Assembly: GCA_030592105.1 (NCBI GenBank)
Contig: JAUVKE010000172.1
Location: 1 to 6,000 of the forward strand
Origin: Desulfobacteraceae bacterium
Lineage (GTDB): Bacteria; Desulfobacterota; Desulfobacteria; Desulfobacterales; BuS5
Direction: 5' to 3'
Length of the DNA stretch: 6,000 nt
The notes below the pieces were generated by a model. That model was not told the DNA's origin and ran no database searches. It saw nothing but the letters and a program-made list of their open reading frames with translations. A program made the position numbers and the translations under genes. The first letter of the stretch is position 1. The number at the start of each line of letters is the position of its first letter. Below, one piece after another: positions 1 to 6,000 of the stretch.

Positions 1-1133
1 TGCACAAGTCCCTGGTGAAATATCTCTTTTCCAATCCATTTAAAATTATCCCAGTATGGCCCTGTAACCGGAATAATACCGGATACCAGGGGCTCCAGAA
101 AATTCTGCCCACCCAAAGGAGCAAGGCTTCCCCCCACAAAGGCAGCATGGGCAATATTATAGGCGGCTCCAAGCTCACCAAAGGCATCCCATAAAATAAC
201 CGTCCCTGGGGAAACAGGTTCTTTTATTTCAGATCTCAGGATAAATTTTATGGATACTCTGTTCAATTCTTCTTGAATTTCAAAAATCCTGTGCAAATGC
301 CTTGGAAAAAAACCTATAACAACCCCGGGAAATCTGCTGAACACTTCCAATATGATATTATTTATATCAGCCTCTTCTTCACCCCTCACTGATCCTAGAA
401 CAAGAAAAGATGCTTCAGGCTTTAAAAATTGTTTTATCTGTTTTTCAAGAGCAGAGTAATCAGTCTTCTCAGCAACCCTGTCAAATTTTATATTAGGCAT
501 AACATCAACGGAGGCAGAATCAAACAGACAGGCAAATCGTTTTGCCTCCATGGGGGTAACCGCACAAATTTTATCAGGTATAAGGCTTCGCCAAAGAGAA
601 GGCCATAAAAGGTACTGATTTAAACTTTTTTCTGTAATCCTTCCATTAATAATCAATATTTTACATTTTTGCTTTTTCAGGGCAGCAAGATGGCCCGGCC
701 ACATTTCAGTCTCCATGAGAATCATGATTCCCGGGCTGACCTGTTTTACGGCAGCTTCCATCAAAGCAGGTTTGTCAAAAGGGAAAAAAGCTGTGGAAAT
801 ATTCATGTTACAGCCATTTGCAATATCAGGCGCACCTTTGTTTAAAATGTCCAGACCCTGCCTGGTATTTGTGGTGATAAGAATATTTGCTGACCCACAA
901 AAAACCAGCCGGAAGCTTTTTAAAAGGGTTAAGGCTATATACGATTCCCCCGCGGAAGCGGCCTGAATCCATATATCTGCTTTGGTTAATTTTACCGATA
1001 AAGTCCTTTCCAAAAACCCGTCTGCAAGCCTGTGGTTATGCCTTAGAAAAGGGATAGCAGCCTTCCACGCCAAATTATAAAATGAGAAAGCCATATTTTT
1101 CAAAATTTGTTGTACCCTGTTTTTTTTTAACAT
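1..1133 (-). CDS. waaA: 3-deoxy-D-manno-octulosonic acid (Kdo) transferase, 3' end outside window
   Basis: Translating the minus strand from ATG 1133 gives 377 uninterrupted codons to the window edge. The product matches WaaA/KdtA, the inner-membrane-associated GT-B enzyme that transfers Kdo from CMP-Kdo to lipid A precursor in LPS synthesis. Visible landmarks are a hydrophobic N-terminal segment (about 14-30), the SAGE motif with the probable catalytic base E63, METEMWPG (140-147), NGRITEKS (163-170), GSVRGEEE (247-254), FFPRHLHRI (275-283), and DAFGELGAAYNIAHAAFVGG (316-335) followed by GGQNFLEP. Many relatives, including E. coli, have GGHN where this has GGQN. The E. coli protein is about 425 residues, so roughly 50 residues are missing at the C terminus. 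The start is uncertain: neither ATG 1133 nor the in-frame ATG at codon 14 (1094-1092) has a good Shine-Dalgarno sequence, and codon 14 lies where the hydrophobic segment begins. The gene lies 37 bases downstream of gdhA and is probably cotranscribed. The family call is firm; whether it adds one, two or more Kdo residues cannot be read. Confidence 0.93.
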   Translation of the reverse strand, partial: MLKKNRVQQILKNMAFSFYNLAWKAAIPFLRHNHRLADGFLERTLSVKLTKADIWIQAASAGESYIALTLLKSFRLVFCGSANILITTNTRQGLDILNKGAPDIANGCNMNISTAFFPFDKPALMEAAVKQVSPGIMILMETEMWPGHLAALKKQKCKILIINGRITEKSLNQYLLWPSLWRSLIPDKICAVTPMEAKRFACLFDSASVDVMPNIKFDRVAEKTDYSALEKQIKQFLKPEASFLVLGSVRGEEEADINNIILEVFSRFPGVVIGFFPRHLHRIFEIQEELNRVSIKFILRSEIKEPVSPGTVILWDAFGELGAAYNIAHAAFVGGSLAPLGGQNFLEPLVSGIIPVTGPYWDNFKWIGKEIFHQGLV

Positions 1134-1170
1134 AATCTAATATTTTCAAATAATTACATGCAAAAAATGT

Positions 1171-2520
1171 TTAAACCAGTCCCTGATCGATCATGGCTTC
1201 CACAACTTTAATAAATCCGGCCATATTAGCGCCGCTGAAATAATTTCCAGGGAGGTTGTACTGCTCTGCTGCATCAAGGGAACTTCTGTGAATATTTTTC
1301 ATAATAATTTTCAGCCTTTCATCAACCTCTTTAGCAGGCCAGCTAAGCCGCATGCTGTTTTGAGCCATTTCAAGACCGGATACGGCAACACCCCCTGCAT
1401 TTGCAGCCTTTGCAGGACCATAAAGAATATTGTTATCAAGAAATAATTTTACTCCCCCGTAAATTGTCGGCATATTCGCCCCCTCACAAACCAGAGAGAC
1501 TCCATTATTGATCAGATTTTGGGCATCTGTTTCGTTTATCTCATTCTCTGTTGCGCAGGGAAAAGCACAGTCTGCCTTATGATTCCATAAAGGATTAGAG
1601 CCGGCCCCATGGTCGCAGACCGTATAAACAGCCTCTTTGTACTTATCTGCATACTCTTTTATTCTTCCACGTTTTACGTTTTTGAGCCTTTTTACAAAAT
1701 TGAGTTTATTTTCATCAATTCCGCTTTCATCAAGTATATATCCTGACGAGTCTGATAGAGTAATAACTTTTCCCCCCAGGGCAATAATTTTTTCAGAGGT
1801 GAACTGGGCAACATTGCCGGAGCCTGAAACAAGACAAACCTTATCACTGATTGTTGAGTTTTTTTCAGCCAGCATCTCTGCTGCAAAATATACACAACCG
1901 TATCCTGTTGCTTCCGGTCGTATCAGGCTTCCGCCCCAGCCTATACTCTTTCCGGTCAGCACACCTGTAAATTCATTTTTCAGTTTCTTGTACATGCCGA
2001 ACAAAAAACCTATTTCCCTTGCCCCAACACCAATATCACCGGCAGGGATATCCGTGTTTGAACCTATATGACGAAAAAGCTCAGCCATAAAACTCTGACA
2101 AAACCTCATAACCTCACTGTCCGATTTTCCCTTGGGGTCGAAATCTGATCCCCCCTTCCCTCCCCCCATCTGAAGCGTGGTTAAGGCATTTTTAAAAACC
2201 TGTTCAAAAGCAAGAAATTTTAATATGGACAGGTTCACAGAGGGATGAAAACGAAGTCCCCCTTTATATGGACCAAGGGCACTGTTCATCTCTATTCTAA
2301 AGCCCCTGTTAACATGAACCTCCCCCCTGTCATCCATCCATGGAACACGGAATATTATAACCCGTTCAGGCTCGATTATCCTTTGAACAATCTTCAAACG
2401 GCGATATTCAGGATTTTTTTCCAGAACAGGAGCAATCGATTCAAGAACCTCTGTAACAGCCTGATGAAATTCCCTTTCCCCTGGATCCCTTCCCTTAATA
2501 ATATTAATCTCGTTTTCCAT
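1171..2520 (-). CDS. gdhA: Glutamate dehydrogenase, probably NADP-specific
   Basis: This is a complete 449-residue hexameric-type glutamate dehydrogenase, close to the 447 residues of the E. coli enzyme. It interconverts 2-oxoglutarate plus ammonium and glutamate in the cytoplasm. The N-terminal substrate domain has GPYKGGLRFHP (K86), K110, the glycine-rich QMGGGKGGSDFDPKGK with the catalytic-type K122, and PAGDIGVGAREIG with D162. These fit the lysine/aspartate set known from the Clostridium symbiosum enzyme. The nucleotide domain shows VSGSGNVAQ (231-239) and then SDSSG (257-261). The latter resembles the NADP-dependent E. coli enzyme, so an anabolic ammonium-assimilating role is inferred. 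PCATENEIN (321-329), CEGANMP (345-351) and NAGGVAVSGLEMAQNS (374-389, with S381) complete the signature. ATG 2520 is supported by an AGGA Shine-Dalgarno six bases upstream. The gene starts 30 bases after the receiver/ATP-grasp gene, with no terminator visible between them. All catalytic motifs look intact. Confidence 0.97.
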   Translation of the reverse strand: MENEINIIKGRDPGEREFHQAVTEVLESIAPVLEKNPEYRRLKIVQRIIEPERVIIFRVPWMDDRGEVHVNRGFRIEMNSALGPYKGGLRFHPSVNLSILKFLAFEQVFKNALTTLQMGGGKGGSDFDPKGKSDSEVMRFCQSFMAELFRHIGSNTDIPAGDIGVGAREIGFLFGMYKKLKNEFTGVLTGKSIGWGGSLIRPEATGYGCVYFAAEMLAEKNSTISDKVCLVSGSGNVAQFTSEKIIALGGKVITLSDSSGYILDESGIDENKLNFVKRLKNVKRGRIKEYADKYKEAVYTVCDHGAGSNPLWNHKADCAFPCATENEINETDAQNLINNGVSLVCEGANMPTIYGGVKLFLDNNILYGPAKAANAGGVAVSGLEMAQNSMRLSWPAKEVDERLKIIMKNIHRSSLDAAEQYNLPGNYFSGANMAGFIKVVEAMIDQGLV

Positions 2521-2526
2521 TTTTCA

Positions 2527-2534
2527 TCCTTTCT
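2527..2534 (-). promoter_or_regulatory. Ribosome binding site of gdhA
   Basis: On the minus strand the bases read AGAAAGGA, and six bases separate them from ATG 2520. This is a good Shine-Dalgarno match in the 30-base gap after the upstream gene. It fixes the gdhA start and suggests independent translation initiation within a shared transcript. Confidence 0.75.
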
Positions 2535-2550
2535 CTGTTAAGATACCCGT

Positions 2551-5500
2551 TTAAAGCGATATAACTCCCCGTGATTTATTCCCGTCAATCTTTATTTTAA
2601 AAAACTCTTTTTGTCTGGCATGTAATAAAAAAGAGGTCTCCTGTTCAACGGGGAGAGCCTTTAACCTGTTAAAATTGATAAAGCTGTTATTATGCTGCGA
2701 AACAGTCAGATACCCGATTCCAAGGGATGTAATATTATGAAAAAAATGGGTGCCCCTGGAAGAATCCGCATTCAATTTTTCAGAAGATGTTTCTATGATA
2801 ACCCCAGCTCCTGAAATATCATTCCAGGTTACAGGAATACCAAGCCACCTGTCAGATGTACCCCATCTTCCGGGCCCTGCAAGTATATATCTTCTCTTTT
2901 TCCGGACAAGCTCCCTGTTGATTCTGGCGATTTGCCCTGCAATTTCAACTGTGCATGCAGGGTCAAATAACTCAGGTTTTACAAAAACAATATCTGAAAT
3001 ATCCAAAAACGTCCCGTTTCCCAGGGCATTATCTGTAAAGCATATGGAATCTGCAATCTCGTCATCACTGATAAGAACTTCAATGCTCTTATAGAACATG
3101 GACATGGGTCGAATCTGAAGCAGCGCAAACTCAGGTTTCAGGCAACCCCCTCCCTGATTATCCCCCCGTGGAAAATTTACCGCAAATTCAATCTCCACAG
3201 GGCACCCCATCCCTTCCTGACCAATACTTAATATATCAGCAAGGAGTTCGGGGAGGGGAAAAGTATTGTATTTTAATATACCGGCAAATGTCAATATCCT
3301 ATGCCCATTGATTTCTGCACTATCTCTGATCCTGTGATCTTCCTGGAGGTAGGTACTAAAAAGATGTGAAGCACCAGTATTACGAAAAATTTCATCGGGC
3401 ATATCATCTATATCCAGTTTCACAAGGGTTTTATCCAGATCTTTATTTTCCAGAAAAAAATCTGATAATTGAATTTCACCCCGGGATTCTGTCATTTTAA
3501 GAGCATAATAATTGCGCTGACAGTTTTCAAGAATATCATCAACCGTTGAAAACTGTGGAAGAAATTCCGGATACCTGGGAGAAAACCGGAGGGCCCTTTC
3601 ACCCTCCACAACTGTTTTCCCCAGACCCATAGCAACATAGGCAATCCCTTCTTCAGGCTTCATATAGGATAATGGATAATAATTATACGATTGAGCAACT
3701 CCCGAAACAGCAGGAAAATAAAAATCACCATGCCGCTGTCCCACAATTGACTGGAGGATAACCCCCATTTTTTCTTCCTCCGGCCGGTGGAGGCTGGTTT
3801 TTGCCATCTGTATCGGAGCATCAAAATATGTGGAGGCATATACCAGCTTTACAGCCCTTAAAAGCTGGGCAAGTCTTACACTCATTTTTTCATGGTTATT
3901 GGGAAGCATGATGGTTTTATATATTCCGGCGCTGGGCATATATTGCGCGTCTTCAAGGAGGCTAGATGATCGTACGGCTATGGGATGATCTGTTTTAAGA
4001 AGATATTGCCCAAGATCAAAGCGGAGATGGTCAGGGAGATCTGCAGCATCAAACATCCTTATTATAGCTTCATCACTATATTTTTGGCCTGAAAAATCAT
4101 GCTGGGAAAAATTATTTTCCATAAATTCATCAAATTTGTCTGTGGTAATAGCAAGTGTTTTCGGCACATAAATATTCAGATCAGGATATTTGTCGTAAAG
4201 TTCTTTTGTCCGGCAAAAAAGATAGGACATAAAGGCAAGGCCCCTTGCCTTTCCGCCAAGAAAGCCTTTGCCGATTTTCATAAAATATGCACTAACAGCA
4301 AGATCCTCAGGAATAAAATCGACAACAGCACCTTTTTGCCGGGATCGACGATTTGCTGCAAGTAAATCAAGAAGATACTCTTTAATTTCCCTGGCACTTG
4401 AAAATTCAGCCGGCTTTACATACTGAAGCTTTGAAGCCAGTTCTATTTCAGAACGGGCCATAAGCCAGGTTGAAAAATGATCCCTGTATGCATGATACAA
4501 AATCGATTCATCCGGAACCGATAAAATAATCTTTTCCATCTCTCTGATATTGGATGCCCTGGCAACCTCTGTAGCGTCATCCATGCGAAATACAAAATCT
4601 CCAAAAGCCAGAAATTTTATAAAAAAAAGCCTGATATCATAATAAAGGGAGGATGATTTTTTATTCAAAAACAGGACCGACCGTTTTAATGCCTTTTCAC
4701 GGTTGGATTCATCTGAACTTAAAATCAAAAGGGGCATACCGGAAAATTCTTTTTTAATCAGATCGATCAGTACAAAACCTGCATTATCGTCAAGTATCCC
4801 CTCTTTGTAAAACCGGACATCAGAGATAAGACTGAGTAAGTAGGGCTTAAACTTTCGGGCAAGGGAAAGAGCATCCTCAAAGTTCCTGGCAGTAAGAATC
4901 TTTGGCCTGGCCCGCATCATGAGCAAACGGTGGGAACGATTAACAGACTCATCCATCACAGCCTGTGTCTGAATTACAATCTCTTTATATAAAACAGGAA
5001 GAATAGATGAAGAATATATTGGGGAATCCTCCACAAAAATAATAACCCTCACCTTCCCCCGTTGTGTGTCATAATCAACATTAAGGATATCTTCAACATT
5101 CTTTATAATAGACAAAAGAAGATCTGTATTCCCCCGCCAGACAAATTTCATATCAAAAAGATCTTCTTTATACTCCTCCCCATGATCTGCCATGAGGGTG
5201 TCGGCATTGGGGGACAAAAGAGATATAAAAAGGGATGGATACACCTCCTTTATTTTACCGCACAAAAAATAGGGGTCTATATTTTTCAAATTGGGCATAA
5301 CAAGTACAAGATCAATATCATTTTCTGCTAAAGCCGAAAACGCTTCTTCCATGGAAGATACCCATATGAGCCTGGGAGGGGCAGAGAGATTAAGCTCGTG
5401 GTATTCACCGATTATTCCTTCGGCAAGGCCACCATCTTCTTCCGTAACAAAAGCATCATAACGGCTTGAAATAAGCAGAATCTTAGAAACGCGAAAATGC

Positions 5501-5568
5501 ATGAGCTCACGATGTACTTCAAGGGAACGCTCCACCTCATCCGGGAGATCACATAACTGTATCGACAT
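2551..5568 (-). CDS. Receiver-domain / PEP-synthase-like (PPDK N-terminal ATP-grasp) fusion protein
   Basis: This 1005-residue protein is cytoplasmic by appearance, with no signal peptide or membrane segment. Residues about 27-165 look like a degenerate receiver: SKILLISSRYDAF stands where acidic residues are expected, and DLVLVMPN lacks a clear phospho-acceptor. Residues about 172-327 form a second receiver with an intact-looking pocket: E180/D181 (FVEDSP), D250 (LISDVRF), S284/S285 (ILSSDES) and K303/K304 (FLNKKSS). Its first helix is lengthened (about 195-221). Residues about 430-825 resemble the ATP-grasp domain of PEP synthase and pyruvate phosphate dikinase: FLGGKARG (K440), PIAVRSSSLLEDA (R533), PVEIEFAV (E792, E794) and LLQIRPM (Q818, R820). 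The swivelling phosphohistidine domain with a GGxTSH-type motif and the C-terminal PEP/pyruvate barrel are not present in standard form. Residues 835-1005 are unassigned and carry GPGRWGTSDRWLGIP (898-912) and SRGTHFFHN (937-945). An AGGTG lies five bases before ATG 5568. As first gene of the probable operon with gdhA it may control or perform a step around pyruvate/PEP. The reaction is unknown, so ppsA is not assigned. Confidence 0.85.
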   Translation of the reverse strand: MSIQLCDLPDEVERSLEVHRELMHFRVSKILLISSRYDAFVTEEDGGLAEGIIGEYHELNLSAPPRLIWVSSMEEAFSALAENDIDLVLVMPNLKNIDPYFLCGKIKEVYPSLFISLLSPNADTLMADHGEEYKEDLFDMKFVWRGNTDLLLSIIKNVEDILNVDYDTQRGKVRVIIFVEDSPIYSSSILPVLYKEIVIQTQAVMDESVNRSHRLLMMRARPKILTARNFEDALSLARKFKPYLLSLISDVRFYKEGILDDNAGFVLIDLIKKEFSGMPLLILSSDESNREKALKRSVLFLNKKSSSLYYDIRLFFIKFLAFGDFVFRMDDATEVARASNIREMEKIILSVPDESILYHAYRDHFSTWLMARSEIELASKLQYVKPAEFSSAREIKEYLLDLLAANRRSRQKGAVVDFIPEDLAVSAYFMKIGKGFLGGKARGLAFMSYLFCRTKELYDKYPDLNIYVPKTLAITTDKFDEFMENNFSQHDFSGQKYSDEAIIRMFDAADLPDHLRFDLGQYLLKTDHPIAVRSSSLLEDAQYMPSAGIYKTIMLPNNHEKMSVRLAQLLRAVKLVYASTYFDAPIQMAKTSLHRPEEEKMGVILQSIVGQRHGDFYFPAVSGVAQSYNYYPLSYMKPEEGIAYVAMGLGKTVVEGERALRFSPRYPEFLPQFSTVDDILENCQRNYYALKMTESRGEIQLSDFFLENKDLDKTLVKLDIDDMPDEIFRNTGASHLFSTYLQEDHRIRDSAEINGHRILTFAGILKYNTFPLPELLADILSIGQEGMGCPVEIEFAVNFPRGDNQGGGCLKPEFALLQIRPMSMFYKSIEVLISDDEIADSICFTDNALGNGTFLDISDIVFVKPELFDPACTVEIAGQIARINRELVRKKRRYILAGPGRWGTSDRWLGIPVTWNDISGAGVIIETSSEKLNADSSRGTHFFHNITSLGIGYLTVSQHNNSFINFNRLKALPVEQETSFLLHARQKEFFKIKIDGNKSRGVISL

Positions 5569-5587
5569 GGGAACACCTGTTTAAAAT

Positions 5588-5617
5588 TTTATAGGTTTTT
5601 AAATATTAATTTCACAA
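5588..5617 (-). promoter_or_regulatory. Candidate sigma70-type promoter for the PEP-synthase-like/gdhA/waaA unit
   Basis: On the minus strand a -35-like TTGTGA (5617-5612) is followed after 18 bases by a -10-like TATAAA (5593-5588). Transcription would start near 5581, giving a very short leader of about a dozen bases that still holds the AGGTG ribosome site (5578-5574) before ATG 5568. The spacer is very A+T-rich. It is the best match in the 112-base gap upstream of the first gene, but chance matches are common in such A+T-rich DNA. Confidence 0.4.
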
Positions 5618-5792
5618 GCCCATGGAAAAAACCTGGGGGAGGCCTACTTACCATACATTCACTATTATCCGGTTAGTACCTTACTCCTGAAACCCTGTCA
5701 TAAAAAACAAGAAAATTATAATGAAAAAGTAACTACAAATTTTGTAGGTGGTCAATTTAATATCTGTAAATACAATGAGTTTGGCCGCAAGG

Positions 5793-5865
5793 GTAGGGGC
5801 AGAATCTATTTCTACCCCTGTATCTTTGGCGGATATGGACAGGCGGATATGGAATCCGCCCCTAC
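5793..5865. repeat. REP/BIME-like palindromic element with two hairpins
   Basis: The unit is bounded by perfect 8-base inverted repeats, GTAGGGGC (5793-5800) and GCCCCTAC (5858-5865). Inside are two hairpins. The left one pairs 5796-5804 with 5810-5818 around a 5-base loop, with a single C/A mismatch. The right one pairs GGCGGAT (5842-5848) with ATCCGCC (5854-5860) around ATGGA, with no mismatch. G+C-rich stems against an A+T-rich background and a position inside a RAYT fragment fit a REP-type element, a class known to be mobilised by RAYT transposases. No second copy exists in the window, so its dispersed nature is inferred. Confidence 0.7.
5828..5853. repeat. 12-base direct repeat inside the REP-like element
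   Basis: GGCGGATATGGA occurs at 5828-5839 and again at 5842-5853, separated by CA. Only the second copy is followed directly by the complementary ATCCGCC, but either copy could pair with it, so the right hairpin could form in two registers. This probably reflects a small duplication within the element. Confidence 0.75.
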
Positions 5866-6000
5866 GGTTTTTAATATCACCTAATAATTTTGATCGGTTT
5901 TGGGTGCAAATGGTGATAAAATACAATCCCGGTTGGGAATAATCATATCTTTTCAAGCGAATGGATCGGCAGTGGTGGATGTCTGAATTATATTTTGCCA

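Larger units (their letters stand above)
5681..6000 (-). pseudogene. REP-associated tyrosine transposase (RAYT, Y1/HUH family) remnant, 5' part only
   Basis: The minus-strand frame is open from the right window edge to a TAA at 5683-5681. Its first residues read AKYNSDIHHCRSIRLKRYDY, then SQPGLYFITICTQNRSKLLG. This is the typical N terminus of RAYT proteins, single-strand DNA transposases of the Y1 HUH class that are linked to REP palindromes. The last two bases at the edge read TG, so the natural ATG probably has its A one base outside the window. An in-frame TTG at 5956 would be a less likely internal start. After LGDI, about 43 residues in, the similarity ends. The frame then crosses a REP-like palindromic element (5793-5865) and finishes in a hydrophobic, non-RAYT tail. 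The HUH histidines and catalytic tyrosine expected further on are absent, so it cannot be an active transposase. It could be a 3'-deleted gene or a fragment carried with the repeat. Its reading frame has stayed open through the repeat, which may be chance. Confidence 0.75.

Noticed and set aside
715..966. Plus-strand open frame of 83 codons
   Set aside because: Entirely antisense to the conserved WaaA coding region, with no family resemblance.
1134..1170. Possible terminator between gdhA and waaA (ACAT...ATGT with a T run)
   Set aside because: The stem is only about four A+T-rich pairs and the T run lies in the loop rather than after it.
1637..2541. Plus-strand open frames at 1637-2071 and 2245-2541 and a minus-strand frame at 1692-1895
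   Set aside because: All overlap the strongly conserved gdhA in other frames, and their translations look like shadow sequence.
2750..5331. Plus-strand open frames at 2750-3094, 4099-4365 and 5062-5331
   Set aside because: Antisense to the large receiver/ATP-grasp gene. Their composition follows from that gene, with no own motif.
2551..5568. Assigning the large gene as ppsA or ppdK
   Set aside because: Only the ATP-grasp part fits. The phosphohistidine and PEP/pyruvate barrel domains required for that reaction are not recognisable.
5618..5638. Possible hairpin CCCATGG / CCTGGG around an A run
   Set aside because: Only six pairs with a bulge and no following T run in either direction, so not a credible terminator. 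It lies just upstream of the candidate promoter, but no known operator matches it.
5748..5942. Plus-strand 64-codon open frame across the REP-like element
   Set aside because: Mirror of the palindromic element and the RAYT fragment; no support as a gene.
1..6000. CRISPR arrays, tRNA or rRNA genes, riboswitches
   Set aside because: No regularly spaced repeat series, cloverleaf or conserved RNA motif was seen by reading. The gaps between genes are all short.

Overview
The window looks like a piece of a Gram-negative bacterial chromosome that is moderately A+T-rich. The best guess is a deltaproteobacterium of the Desulfobacterales type. This is inferred from an LPS Kdo-transferase gene (outer membrane, lipid A), from my recollection of where the large receiver/PEP-synthase-like protein occurs, and from the RAYT/REP-like debris at the right edge. 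No rRNA or other marker gene is present, so the assignment is tentative.

All recognisable coding sequence is on the minus strand, so the window reads from right to left. At the right edge (5681-6000) is the 5' part of a REP-associated tyrosine transposase (RAYT) gene. It is well conserved for about 43 residues and then runs into a REP-like palindromic element (5793-5865), which the frame crosses without the catalytic part of the protein. After a 112-base intergenic stretch with a plausible sigma70-type promoter comes a 1005-codon gene (5568-2551). Its product has two N-terminal receiver-like domains and a PEP-synthase/PPDK-type ATP-grasp domain. It lacks the usual phosphohistidine and PEP/pyruvate barrel domains and ends in an unassigned C-terminal region. 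Only 30 bases downstream is a complete glutamate dehydrogenase gene, gdhA (2520-1171). A further 37 bases downstream is waaA/kdtA (from 1133), which runs off the left edge.

The short gaps, the common strand and the absence of a visible terminator suggest one transcription unit: PEP-synthase-like gene, then gdhA, then waaA. GdhA links 2-oxoglutarate and ammonium to glutamate. The receiver/ATP-grasp protein would be expected to act on, or sense, something in the pyruvate/PEP/ATP pool, but its reaction cannot be read from the sequence. WaaA adds Kdo to lipid A precursor and has no obvious metabolic link to the other two. The large receiver/ATP-grasp protein is the most unusual object here. Every substantial plus-strand ORF is antisense to one of these genes and carries no recognisable protein signature.
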